From: Sipunculus nudus
Lineage: Eukaryota; Annelida; Sipuncula; Golfingiida; Sipunculidae
DNA length: 64,000 nucleotides
Assembly: GCA_026874595.1 (NCBI GenBank)
Contig: CM049310.1
Location: 53,697,058 to 53,761,057 of the forward strand
Direction of reading: 5' to 3'
Part shown: positions 12,967 to 22,953 of the stretch, piece by piece
How positions within the stretch are numbered: position 1 is the stretch's first letter
How the letters are laid out: each line of letters opens with the position of its first letter
Translations under genes and position numbers: made by a program
Notes under the pieces: generated by a model
Seen by the model: the letters and a program-made list of their open reading frames with translations, nothing else
Databases searched by the model: none
Told to the model about the DNA's origin: nothing

Positions 12967-13118
12967 GCACGGTACACTTCCAGGAGCTTAAGTAGAACCC
13001 TATTTCTGAATTTCTTTGCAGTTAACCTGAATATATGCGGAAAAAGGTCAGATATTATTGTAATTGTCAAAAAAAAAAGATTGAAAGAATAAAACAGAAA
13101 AATATGCTGCCCTGACAA
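12967..13118. repeat. segmental repeat pair, copy B
   Basis: Partner of 12090-12240: GGTACACTTCCAGGAGCTTA, GGTCAGATATTATTGTAATT and GAAAAATATGCTGCCCTGAC in the same order. An A run inside it has expanded relative to copy A. Confidence 0.75.
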
Positions 13119-14747
13119 GCATACCTGTTTATTACATACCTTTTGGTACCATATGATGGTAATATCGTTGGTAATATCGGGGGATTAAAGACATTGAAAT
13201 TCAAAAATATGTTGAAATCAATTGTCAGTTCATGAATAAAAGCACCTGTAATAGCACGGTAGTATAATCGCATAAAAAAAGCCTCAAACGTTTTCTCCCC
13301 AACGTTTCTCTTTTCACACGATATGAAAACCTTGATATAAATCATGCCTCCTGTATAAGGAGAAAGTTTTAAATATGCAATTTAAAGAGGAATATTTTGA
13401 GGCATCATTCACATAAGAAATTTTCAGCTCCACAACTATTATTCCATTAAATGTCTTTGGATAATGTGGTTAAACCTTAGCCAAGCTTAGGTTTAATATT
13501 TATATTTTTACGATTAAAAATTAGGATATAAACTGCACGGTCCGTATATTAAATTATATGCTACATGTTGATTTATCAGTGAAAATGTGCATCCAAGTTA
13601 ACTACTGTCAAAATATCAACACCTAAATTAATTTTCGTGGTAAAATAATTGACCCAGACTTGGTGCCCTTCAGACTAACGGGAAGGCTGTGCCTCACTCA
13701 GACACGAGTGCAATTTGGGGATCTATACCCTGGTGTTATGACCACACAGAATGCAATTGAGGAAAGACCCATATACAAATATAGTATACAAATATTTAGA
13801 AGTTATCTTAACAAATTGCATATACGTCAATTAATAATTTAATTGCTGGGAAATTAAAATGAAATCTGAAAACAAAAATAATCACGAATAAATGGGAAAA
13901 GAACAAAATAAGACGAGAGGTGTAAGCGCTCAACGGGCTGGGGGGGGGGGGGCAGTTTTACATTATTATGGAATTTGCATCCCCTGGTTAATGCACACTC
14001 GAAAATGATTCTATCCAGGCGTTATGGGATGGTCGTGTGCATAAGCCGTGTTTCACTCACATACGAGTGCGCCTTTCGGAGGATCCTCGGTTGTATGCCC
14101 CAGCAATGGCGAAGATTACGCACCCAGGACTCGCAGGTGCAGCAGTCATTGGTGCCTAGTTAACGCCAGAATATAAAATGAGAGGAAGCGTGTGACACTC
14201 CCCTGTCACATAATCCGAAACCGGAATGGAAATCTGCGGATGTACAAATATGTAGTTTAGTTTGCTTTAAAAAATGGAGGCGGCTACCTCCACAAAAAAA
14301 ATATATAAAAAAAGATTCATCCGTGGTGTTGGTTTTTATGCTCGGATCTACATGGTCCGTTTCATTCAACAAGTGTACCGAAGAGATATTTGTATTCCTG
14401 TAATGTGCAAACTTTCCTTTCGGAATATAGTGTGTACTCATATGTCATTTGTATATGCAGCTGTGCCTTCTTTTCTGCTTATCAAATATGGCTGATTAGT
14501 TTTTATGTGCATTATTTATCTCTTTTTATCTTTTAGAAGTACCTTAGTTTAAACATATTTTAGTTTAAACATATTTTATTGTAAATATGCGATTGGCAAA
14601 CAGCAATACTGCTATGTAAATGCCTCTCGCATCAGCAGTGTACAAAACGATATGCAACATAATATACATTCAAATGGTGATGTAAATGAACAAGCTTTGT
14701 AGGTCACAGTCTCTTATTGATAAATTAAATCATTAAACTTAAAATCT
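13119..14747. other. no gene recognised
   Basis: Short ORFs without domains. A G run lies at about 13941-13952. Two blocks (about 13670-13750 and 14020-14110) share CACTCA-ACGAGTGC-like words and may be an old duplication, too diverged to call. Confidence 0.35.
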
Positions 14748-15840
14748 CTAAGTGGTTACAATATGTTCATGTACAAAGATGAAAACATTTCTGTTGTCAC
14801 AATATGATATTTCGTTAGAATAAAATAGCAGTAATGATGGATACAAAACTGACATATTCCTGATACTGGGTATAACCTTAAATGATTCAAATAATTCATT
14901 CCTAGCTTTCCTGAACCTTTCACAGTCACGTGGACGGTTCATAATTTTTGCAATTTTATGAAACCTATCTTTCCGGCGTTTCAGAGCTCTTAATATGTTG
15001 TTGTACAAAGATTTATCTTTAGGCCTTATAGTAACTTTTTTATTTGGTATACTATGTCTAGCTGCATTAAGAATGATTTGGGTAAATCGTAAGCATATGT
15101 AATCGAGATCGTTCATGTCAAATATTTCATCCCAGTGTGTATCTTTTAAAAACTGCCTAAAAAGATCAAATTCAGCTAGGTTATATAGCCAAATATGCCT
15201 TTTATACATGGTAATATTAGGTATTTGGACTTTAAGTTCGAGAGTGTAACAGTACAGTGGTCGTTATTACCCAAAGGCGGGAGTATATCGATTTTGTTTA
15301 TTATACTAGTATCAGTAGTTATAACCTGATCTAGAATAGTTGAACTGGTCGCTGTTATACGAGTCGGTTCAGAGACATGCATCGTTAACATATTGGATTC
15401 ACAAAATTCTGTTAATTTGTGCCCGTGATACGTAGGAGGGTCTGCATTAAAATCGCCCATCAAGATAATATCATTAGTACCTGTCGTGCGTATATTATCA
15501 ATATTCTCCTGAAGTAAAGTCCAAAATAATTAATTAGTATTAGGTGGTCTATAATATTTAACAAGGATATACAACTCTCGTCGAACTTTTAGTTCCATTC
15601 ATAATATCTCGATAACATTAATTTCTAAATCAAAACGTCTCCGAGCGGGTAGATTTTCCTTAAGATAAACCACAACGCCCCCTCCCGGGGCAAAAGTGCG
15701 ACCACGACGGTGAATTGTTTGGTAGCCTCTATATAAAGGTCATGATGCGGATTTGTATTTAAATGGCTTTCTGTAATATAAATAATATCATGCGAATGAG
15801 CAATATTATTCTGGAGTAAATCTGTCTTGCTAGGTGACAA
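14748..15840 (-). pseudogene. LINE ORF2, endonuclease and linker only, no RT
   Basis: Three overlapping minus-strand blocks form the N-terminal half of a non-LTR retrotransposon ORF2. At 15840-15625 an early endonuclease part reads SPSKTDLLQNN ... IIYITESHLN; the frame then changes. At 15463-15176 come the APE-endonuclease landmarks GDFNAD, SSTILDQVITTD and NNDHCTV (the last being the catalytic His region). At 15209-14748 follows the linker (NAARHSIPNKKVTIRPKDKS, then RALKRRKDRFHKIAK). The endonuclease normally nicks the target DNA before target-primed reverse transcription. At least one in-frame stop (near 15530) and two frameshifts are present, and sequence identity stops before any RT motif. 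Losing the 3' part while keeping the 5' part is unlike the usual 5' truncation of LINEs. ORF1 of the same element lies upstream at 16506-17267. Confidence 0.85.
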
Positions 15841-16505
15841 GCTTTTTATATGTTAATCAAGCTTATTGAAATGTTATGGTGATTGTGCATGTCTTGTAAA
15901 GGAATAACAGTTGTACAAACTGGGTATTAGGCAGTTTCTTGTTACATTACCAATATATGGTGAAGTTAACAATTGATATGAATAAATTTGGGAGAGACCA
16001 TTGTGTCAGCTAAAATAATACATCATAAGCAAAAACATAAAAAGGGAAAATATATACATGAAAGTGTATGGAAATTCCATTAAAAACACATAGTGCGGAG
16101 CGTGCGGGGCAGTTCCCATTCCGCTGAAAGGCAACAAAAAGATTCGGATCAGGTGGCTCCCAAATCCGCTAATATTTAAGCAAACAATCAGAAAAGTAAT
16201 ATTATATATAGTGAGATCTTGCCGTCCCTGTCACAAAAATATATACCCATATATATATACATATACATACACACATGCATACATAAACATATACATTGAT
16301 AGACAGTTGTAAATGTAGTGCTCAAATACGTTAACTTGTGATTGAAATAGAAAACATTTTCTTTCATGTGTATATTTTAACAAAAAAAGGTCTAGTCAAA
16401 CAGATGCCGACAGGACAATTCAGTCTCATTGTCTATAACCAGCCACACTGAAAGAGAGCATTGTACCATGAATTACACTGAAGGATCATGCGCTCGAAAA
16501 TGTCT
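15841..16505 (-). other. ORF1-ORF2 spacer or start of ORF2, not readable
   Basis: About 665 bp between the LINE ORF1 stop and the recognisable endonuclease. It contains TATATA-CATATA repeats at 16203-16290 and no long ORF. The ORF2 start probably lies here but I cannot read it. Confidence 0.4.
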
Positions 16506-17267
16506 TCAAGAAACATTCATTTCTTTCAGGCCCTCCTTGAACTTTATAACACGCGGCAGTGATAAAGGAATGAAAGCAAACCAGCCCTTGCTTCTCTTAT
16601 CCTTCATAATCTTCACCAGGTGTTGATGTTCTACGCGTGTTTTGGGATGCACATCATCAGAAATGTATACTTTGTTTCCAGAAATATAGCGATCTTTCAA
16701 TGCATGTGGCGCATCACTGAGGACTCTATCGCGATCCTGTTGCCTGTGAAACTTAACATGTATCATGCGACTTTTGCTATGTTTAACTCCGGGACGCAGA
16801 TTAGCAGGAAATCTATAAGATGCCTCAATATCTAGGTCGGTATTAAGTAAGTCGGAAAAAAGGTTACGAACAAACAGAAGACAGTTGTCACCTTCAGATT
16901 TTTCTGGTACGTTATGATTGCTACGTTGGCGATTGCTCAGGTTAACCACTTCTTTTTGAAATGCAACAAATCCTTCTCGATGAACACAATTTTCTGTCAA
17001 ATTTGTTAGCGAATCCTTCTTTTCAGAATGCTCATTTTCCAACTGAGCTGCTCCGATTTCAAGATCAGACAACTGAGTGTCCATGCAATTTATTCTCTTT
17101 ACCATTTCGGATAGTCGGCCTACAATTTTGTTCACCTCAGTTTTAAGTTCATCTAAACAGCTTAGTTTGTCCCAAAAGCATTTTAGAAGCTGTCTGTCTA
17201 AAACGTCAGTTGGCATATTTACCTTTTTTGTACCTTCATTTATATCGGCCGTAATGTCGCTGACCAC
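16506..17267 (-). CDS. LINE ORF1 protein, 253 codons
   Basis: An open minus-strand frame of 253 codons. Residues about 35-90 are a predicted coiled coil (KLSCLDELKTEVNKIVGRL, then QLSDLEIGAAQLENEHSEKK). A short NHNVPEKSEGDN segment then resembles the RNA-binding region of L1-type ORF1 proteins, and the C-terminal part (IEASYRFPANLRP, RMIHVKFHRQQDRDRVL, KDRYISGNKVYISDD) matches the conserved C-terminal domain of that class. ORF1p is an RNA chaperone that trimerises and coats the element RNA. The region before NVPEKSEGDN looks shorter than usual, so part of the RRM may be deleted. The frame is still open while ORF2 downstream is broken. The start chosen is the first Met of the frame. Confidence 0.8.
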   Translation of the reverse strand: MVSDITADINEGTKKVNMPTDVLDRQLLKCFWDKLSCLDELKTEVNKIVGRLSEMVKRINCMDTQLSDLEIGAAQLENEHSEKKDSLTNLTENCVHREGFVAFQKEVVNLSNRQRSNHNVPEKSEGDNCLLFVRNLFSDLLNTDLDIEASYRFPANLRPGVKHSKSRMIHVKFHRQQDRDRVLSDAPHALKDRYISGNKVYISDDVHPKTRVEHQHLVKIMKDKRSKGWFAFIPLSLPRVIKFKEGLKEMNVS

Positions 17268-17753
17268 TCGGGCGGAACAAACAGATCATCAAGTAATGAA
17301 TGAAAGACGAACACAAAAAGACAGGTGGTGGACGGCGGGATTCCTTAATAGTATGAGCTCGGCTCAATTCATTTATGAAAATTCAAATTTCTAGCCAGTA
17401 CGTAATGTCAGCCTAGTTGTCGTCGGCCCCTGCCATGACTATACAGAAGGCGAATGTGTATCTCACAATTTAGTAGATTCTATTCAATATTCAGTCCATA
17501 ATTTGGCAAATTTGTAGGAGCACCTGAAACCCCGCACTCAGTCATGCACCATCTAGCGGAGGACTCGATGTTACACTTATTAATTAAGCAGAGTTTCTCT
17601 ACTTATGATCTTGTAAAGCATGTGATCTTTTATGTTTGCTTATTAGATGATGGGTTACAATTTGTCTATGATAATGATCATCGGCATGCGAAGGGTTTAA
17701 AGATTTACAAAACTATTGGTTTCGTTCTTTGATATAGTTCAGGCATAGGCGGC

Positions 17754-18087
17754 TATAAGCAGCGTTTCCATGTGCGCGTATATGCGTGAAAAATCGCTCA
17801 TATATGATTTTGTAAATAGGGTATTTTCATGTGTCCGTCAGCGTATATGCGTATATGCGTGAAAATCCCCATAGGAGCGATTGTCACGCATAGGGTTTGC
17901 GTGAACACTCGGATTTGCGGTTTAACGTCATTTTACAACATTTTTGTGAAAAGCCTGTTTGATCCACTGTACAAATATATACGTTTGCCAGTTCACGCAT
18001 ATACGCATATACGCGCACATGGAAACACACCTATTTTTTCACGCATATTCGCACATACGCATATACGCGCACATAGAAACAGACCTT
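17754..18087. mobile_element. fold-back MITE
   Basis: The left end carries GTTTCCATGTGCGCGTATAT and the right part carries the reverse complement twice (ATATACGCGCACATGGAAAC near 18010-18029, and CGCGCACATAGAAAC near 18067-18081), with further GCGTATATGCGTATATGCG runs inside. The structure can fold over most of its length. Flanks are TAGGCGGC on the left and TAGGCGGT on the right, a possible 8-bp target duplication with one mismatch. No coding capacity is visible. hAT or Harbinger-type mobilisation is possible but the exact ends are uncertain. Confidence 0.65.
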
Positions 18088-18102
18088 TAGGCGGTGTTAA
18101 GC

Positions 18103-20254
18103 TAATGGTGATCAACCCTGGTTAACTAATGTAGTAACTAACTGATTTATGTTTCTTTCAGCAATTTTGTTTTCCTCTTCCACATTTTAAAATCCAAGCA
18201 TTTTGGTGGTAAAAACTGAAGATATGCCACTTTAATTATGAATTCTGTAGCAGGGTTTTAAAGTGTGAAAATCCTCACTTTTTTCCACACTTAAGCAAAA
18301 TATTTGGGGTTTAATACAATGGGCCATACCCCCTTGTCAAATATTGGGGGAATATAAAACCCCAATCTACGCCTTTGGTATTACCTACTGTTTATCTAGC
18401 AAGAATCTATATCTTAATCGTTCTTTACCTATGCTGAAGTGTATAGTGTACGCTAGGGATGCAGTTTTGACTTACAACAGGTCGGAGCTGGGTGACATTT
18501 TGTACTTTATGTCACAATTGTTTATCAAAGTCGTTACCTAATACCCAGTTGTTAACACCAAGAATCAGTCGATCATTATAAAATCATCACAGAGTACCAT
18601 AACGGGTTGCATATATGACTCAAGAACAAAACTGAATTAAATAAAAAAAATCCAGAAGATTAGGACTCCGGCTCCTGGGGTGAACTTACAGCTGTCATGG
18701 CCGAATAATGATTTGAAACTAGCAGGACTCACTTTACATTGCATATCGGCAAATTTTAGACAGGAAAAGAAAGTTGGGTTCCAGTGGACCACGCTTTGTC
18801 AACTTAGGTAGGAGAGGTATCAATGGAATTACGAACCTATTAATTAACAACCCATAAAGCATAGTTTCGATGTTTACATATCACTTATGAATATAAATAT
18901 ATAATTCAATTTTAAACAAATCTTGTCTGACCTATCATAAAGGTCCTTCATCCATTTTCATGAAAATTGTTTTACCTTTTACAAAATTGTTGAAAAAAAA
19001 CTCATATCAGAAAGGATTTTCGATTGTTCATTCTTGTAAATATACTTCCTTCTTTTATATTTTTTTTCTGGAAAAAAAAATTTATTTCGTTCAAATTACA
19101 CTGAATCAGTGTTTTCTTTACTATTTACTACCCATTTTCTAATGGTTAACTTCCTTTTATTCCTTCGTTAAAGATTCAAGAAAAAGATTGAACTGCTTTC
19201 TTCCCCCCCCCCCCCCATCCTCTCCACTATGGATCTGATTATTAAAGCTACGGTACTTTTCTGATAATGATCTTCTGTTTCCTGTTAAATTATATTACAA
19301 TCTATTTGATCACATGGTTTTGTACTGATATACATTTTACCTAATTTAACCTTTGTTTTAATAAGTCAGGTGTCTCCCTTTCTTTCATCATTTTAGTCTT
19401 AGGATATTTGATAGTAATTCTCTTAATTTATATTCCACGTATCCCCTCCGTATTTCATTTCCTCTGTTTTCTATTAATTGTTCGGTATAGTTATTCAGAA
19501 GTTCATCTTTTATCAGAGATACCTTTAATTTCAATAAGATGGTCGATGTGAACGATCGGGTTCTGTATTTAACATGGCTGTCACTGCCGTATGGCAGTCA
19601 AAATGCGGGTATTATTTTACCATCGTTTATAGAAGCATTAAAACCAGATGAAACAAACATACAATCTAACCTACGTTGCCGAAGTGGATTAATGTATATT
19701 GACGATGACCAGGATTCCTTGATCTCCTCAGGTCCAAAAGATCATATCGAGGTTTAATGTAATCACAAAGTTGATTCGATTTTGCATTAAGCACGTACGT
19801 ATCTGCATCAGCTTTTGTTTAACATATGTTTACATCCTCTCTTGGTATTACTTGTGTAATACAGTCTCTGTATTGGAAATTACATTTGTTAAAAATTCTC
19901 TGTGTTGCATACCCGTATTTAGTGCGTACTTGTTTATTAGGAGGAATACTAAGGTTTACTTAAATTCACCATTTCTGTTGAAACAGAAGTGCAAGAGTCT
20001 ACGGTCTAAAGACCAAGTATGACATGCGCTCTTTTCAAAAATTGATCATTATATCGGGTTAGCGACGGGTGTGTCATATTTCGTTCTGAGTTTTATGTTA
20101 ACTGTCAACAACTCTTGTGGTACACTGCATTAACGCCCTCTTTAATATCCCATAATATTATGGTGTTCTGCCGAGGCATCAATCCATCTTCTAAGTTGTG
20201 GGGATGACTCGAAGACATATCGAAGGTTATCAAATTTAGGACAACCTTTTTTCT
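18103..20254. other. no gene recognised
   Basis: AT-rich sequence with short ORFs. The 72-codon plus-strand ORF at 19539-19757 shows no family I recognise. A C run lies at 19204-19216. Confidence 0.4.
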
Positions 20255-20257
20255 TAA

Positions 20258-20259
<2 letters not shown>

Positions 20260-20293
<34 letters not shown>

Positions 20294-20294
20294 T
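20260..20294. repeat. (CA)n(TA)n compound microsatellite
   Basis: About 9 CA units followed by about 8 TA units. Confidence 0.9.
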
Positions 20295-20419
20295 ATACTA
20301 TGTGTATAGTAAGCCTGTTTTCATGATGTACTACAGTACTATTTTGTGGGTTCAGCTTGCCAGCCGGCCCAATCCTCAGGTACTCCTCGTACGGTAGAGC
20401 ACTTTCACTGTTTGTATTT

Positions 20420-20530
20420 AATGAGTGTAAGGTTTTAAAAAATAAGGTATTGTGTTTTCATTATATATGTTAATTCTAAACCAGGATTAGATATATAAGA
20501 TTTCATAATAAACTTAGAAACTGAACCAAG
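20420..20530 (+). repeat. dispersed repeat shared with 58368-58470
   Basis: GTAAGGTTTTAAAAAATAAGGTAT, then TAATTCTAAACCA, TTAGATAT, ATTTCAT and GAACCAA appear in the same order at 58368-58455, inside a hAT-like MITE. This is probably a fragment of the same family. Confidence 0.55.
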
Positions 20531-20884
20531 ATGGCTGCTGTGTTAAAACCTAAAAGTGCTAATTCCTTGGCTTCTAGTCAACTTAGGAAAGAAATCGTAG
20601 TGTCTACACATACATTAACATAGGCAAGGAAACCGATGTTGCCATTAAAATAATAGAAACATGATTCATTAATTAAAGTAGGTATTTACTAGAAACATAG
20701 GTCACTTAAAATTTGCTAATGTAATAACTCTTTACAATTTTGTACAAATACATTTATGTGACAAAAAATTGTCAAGTTATACCATTCAAACGGTCGAGAT
20801 GATTTATGTAATGCAAATAAGTAAATACTGATGTCAGAGCACGGCTGGGATTATGCTTCTCAATTAAACAAGACAAATACTCGG

Positions 20885-21740
20885 CGCCTGGCCATGCAGG
20901 AACTTGATTACCAAAAGAGCTATTTAATATTCAATTCCTGAGGAAACCGGAAGCCAGTGAAGATCCTTCATCAACGGGGTTATAGGATGAAATCTCTGGG
21001 CTCCATACACCACTCTGGCTGCACAGTTCAGTTACTTTTGCAATTTATTAATCACATACTTAGGGCAGCCATACAAAAGAGAATTACAATAGTCCATATT
21101 TGAGCTTACAAAAATAGTGAATAAGTGCTTCAATTGTTGATTTATCCAGATACTTCTTTATCTGTCCAATTGTAGTTAACTGATAGTAACCGATCTAGCA
21201 CATATGGTTTACATGATCCAACATTAAAATGTTTGAATCAAAGATTACGCCCAGATTCCTTATTTTATTATCTTGCCTTATCACTGCATTCCCTACTTTT
21301 ATTTCACTGACGTGTACTTTAGCCAGGTGTTGTTTTGTTCCAACTAACAGAAATTCAGTTTTAGTGTCGTTAATATGTAGTCGACTGGTCAGCATTCATG
21401 CTCTGACATCTGAAATACATTTCTCAAGGTTTCTAATAGCATCCATTTCCGTTCCTTTAAATCCTGGTTGGTACGCTAAGTAAAGTTGGTGATCATCAGT
21501 ATATCCCGTTATAGATGGCGAGTGTTTCTCCATCATGTCATAGAGGGAGCTAAGATAGCTTAGAAATGTCACAGGCCCGGCGCAGCTTCCCTGCGGAACT
21601 TTTTATTTCAAATTATGTTTATCAGAGATAGAGTTGTTTACTGTCACTCTCTGATCCCGATTACTCGGGTATGACTGGAACAAACTCAATACAGATCCCC
21701 TAATGCTATATTGGTTCTAAACATCTCTGCTAGGATATCC
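20885..21740 (-). pseudogene. decayed LINE reverse transcriptase (C-terminal half)
   Basis: Reading the minus strand in shifting frames gives reverse transcriptase landmarks in the right order. They are SLFQSYPSNRDQRVTVNN, then QGSCAGP (about 21575-21600), then SPSITGYTDDHQLYLAYQ, in which the catalytic box is YTDD instead of the usual YADD (21492-21503). Next is NDTKTEFLLVGTKQHLAK with NLGVIFD (ORF 21395-21195), then the post-RT tail FHPITPLMKDLHWLPVS and IALLVIKFLHGQAP near 20890-21020. Several stops interrupt it, including one just before QGSCAGP. It would have copied element RNA by target-primed reverse transcription. It is truncated at its 5' side, where it abuts the unnamed-family pseudogene at 21750. 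The clade looks CR1/Jockey-like, not L1-like. Confidence 0.85.
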
Positions 21741-21749
21741 AAGCTGATT

Positions 21750-22953
21750 TAAAAAATTTTAGTATCTGCTTCTTCATGGTCACATTATTGTCATTTGAGG
21801 TGACTGACGCCTGAACTTATAACTGTGGGGACCAGATGTAATGCATATCCGCTTTCCATCAGCCATTCAATGGAAGCAATCTTGCTGGAGAGAAAAGAGA
21901 AAAGTTTCGGCTTGTCCAAAGAATCACATAGAAATTCAGATCAATTTCTTGAAACTTGTTACGGCTGGCCACCTTTCTTCGAATACCTTTGCCTCGTTTC
22001 TCTCTGGTTGATTCTTTGTTGCTGCTGGTATTATAGGTATTCAAAACGACATCTACTCTTTTGGATGTCTCCAACTGTTTCATGATATCGGGAAGAAATA
22101 TATCACTTGCATATTCTTCAGATGGTTGGCAGAAAGTGCACGACAGCAGCGCCTTCTAGAACTTTAACATCAAAGTTACTTGGGGGCTCCTGCTTTGTTA
22201 ATTGGAGAGGAGATTCAGTAGATCTGACTTCTCTCGTATCTTCCTCTGTCTTATATAGATGGCGGATATGGGTGGTTTTCGTGCTTAAAGAAAGCCTCCG
22301 TAACACCCTCTGTATGTTGCATGACTATGTTTAATCTTAAGAACAATGAAACATCACATTTCAGCATCAAATTGTGTCCTCCCTGTTTTTTCTTCGCCGT
22401 TGGACTGGGGCATCTGAAAAGTGGCGGAGAGGTTTTTTTTTATTGGCTTATGGGTGGACTGCTTTCTGTCAACAGGGACTGATTTGTGGTAGGAATTAAA
22501 CAGGCCCCTTCATATTTCTTCCACATTGCGGAATATGTATATCTCAGATTCGTCGATGATATTTCTTGTTTAGAGGGAGAAGATCATGATGGTGTTGATT
22601 GTTTGCTGTTTGCTTCTCTCGAAAGTTACTCGTCATGCTTGCTCAGGACCAGTAATCATCCATCTCAGGAACTCTGCTGGACTTTCAGTTAGTCCTACTA
22701 CAACCCCTGAACCTTTTACTGGTTCATTGTTTTGTTCTTGAGGAATCTGTTTGTTGTTTTTTTTAAAATATCTAAAACTATCTGTTACAAATTTATGTTT
22801 AATGACTTTCCATATCACGAATGTGAACAGGAATCCATCTGGCATAGTTTTGATGGACATTGGCAAAAATACAGCCTTCATTGACTCCATATAGGGGGAG
22901 AAATCTTGTTCCCTGTACGCTCTGACAAAGGTAAGACCGTGACAGTTCATCAC
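21750..22953 (-). pseudogene. decayed copy of a recurrent unnamed invertebrate protein
   Basis: Minus-strand blocks in several frames carry motifs that I remember from a large unnamed protein family with many copies in oysters, corals and Hydra. In order these are YARWIPVHIRDMES (about 22804-22846), EQNNEPVKGSG with GLTESPAEFLRWMITGPEQA (about 22633-22720), and FDVKVLEGAAVVHFLPT (22118-22160). They continue with KQLETSKRVDVVLNTY and STREKRGKGIRRKVASRNK (about 21960-22083) and finally CDHEEADTKIF (about 21752-21784). The function is unknown to me. The copy number I recall suggests association with a mobile element, but that is from memory. Frameshifts separate almost every block, so this copy is dead. 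It ends where the LINE RT fragment begins. Decisive test: a translated search with the frameshift-tolerant region. Confidence 0.7.

Noticed and set aside
19539-19757. 72-codon ORF as a small gene
   Set aside because: No family recognised, no supporting context, and length is compatible with chance.
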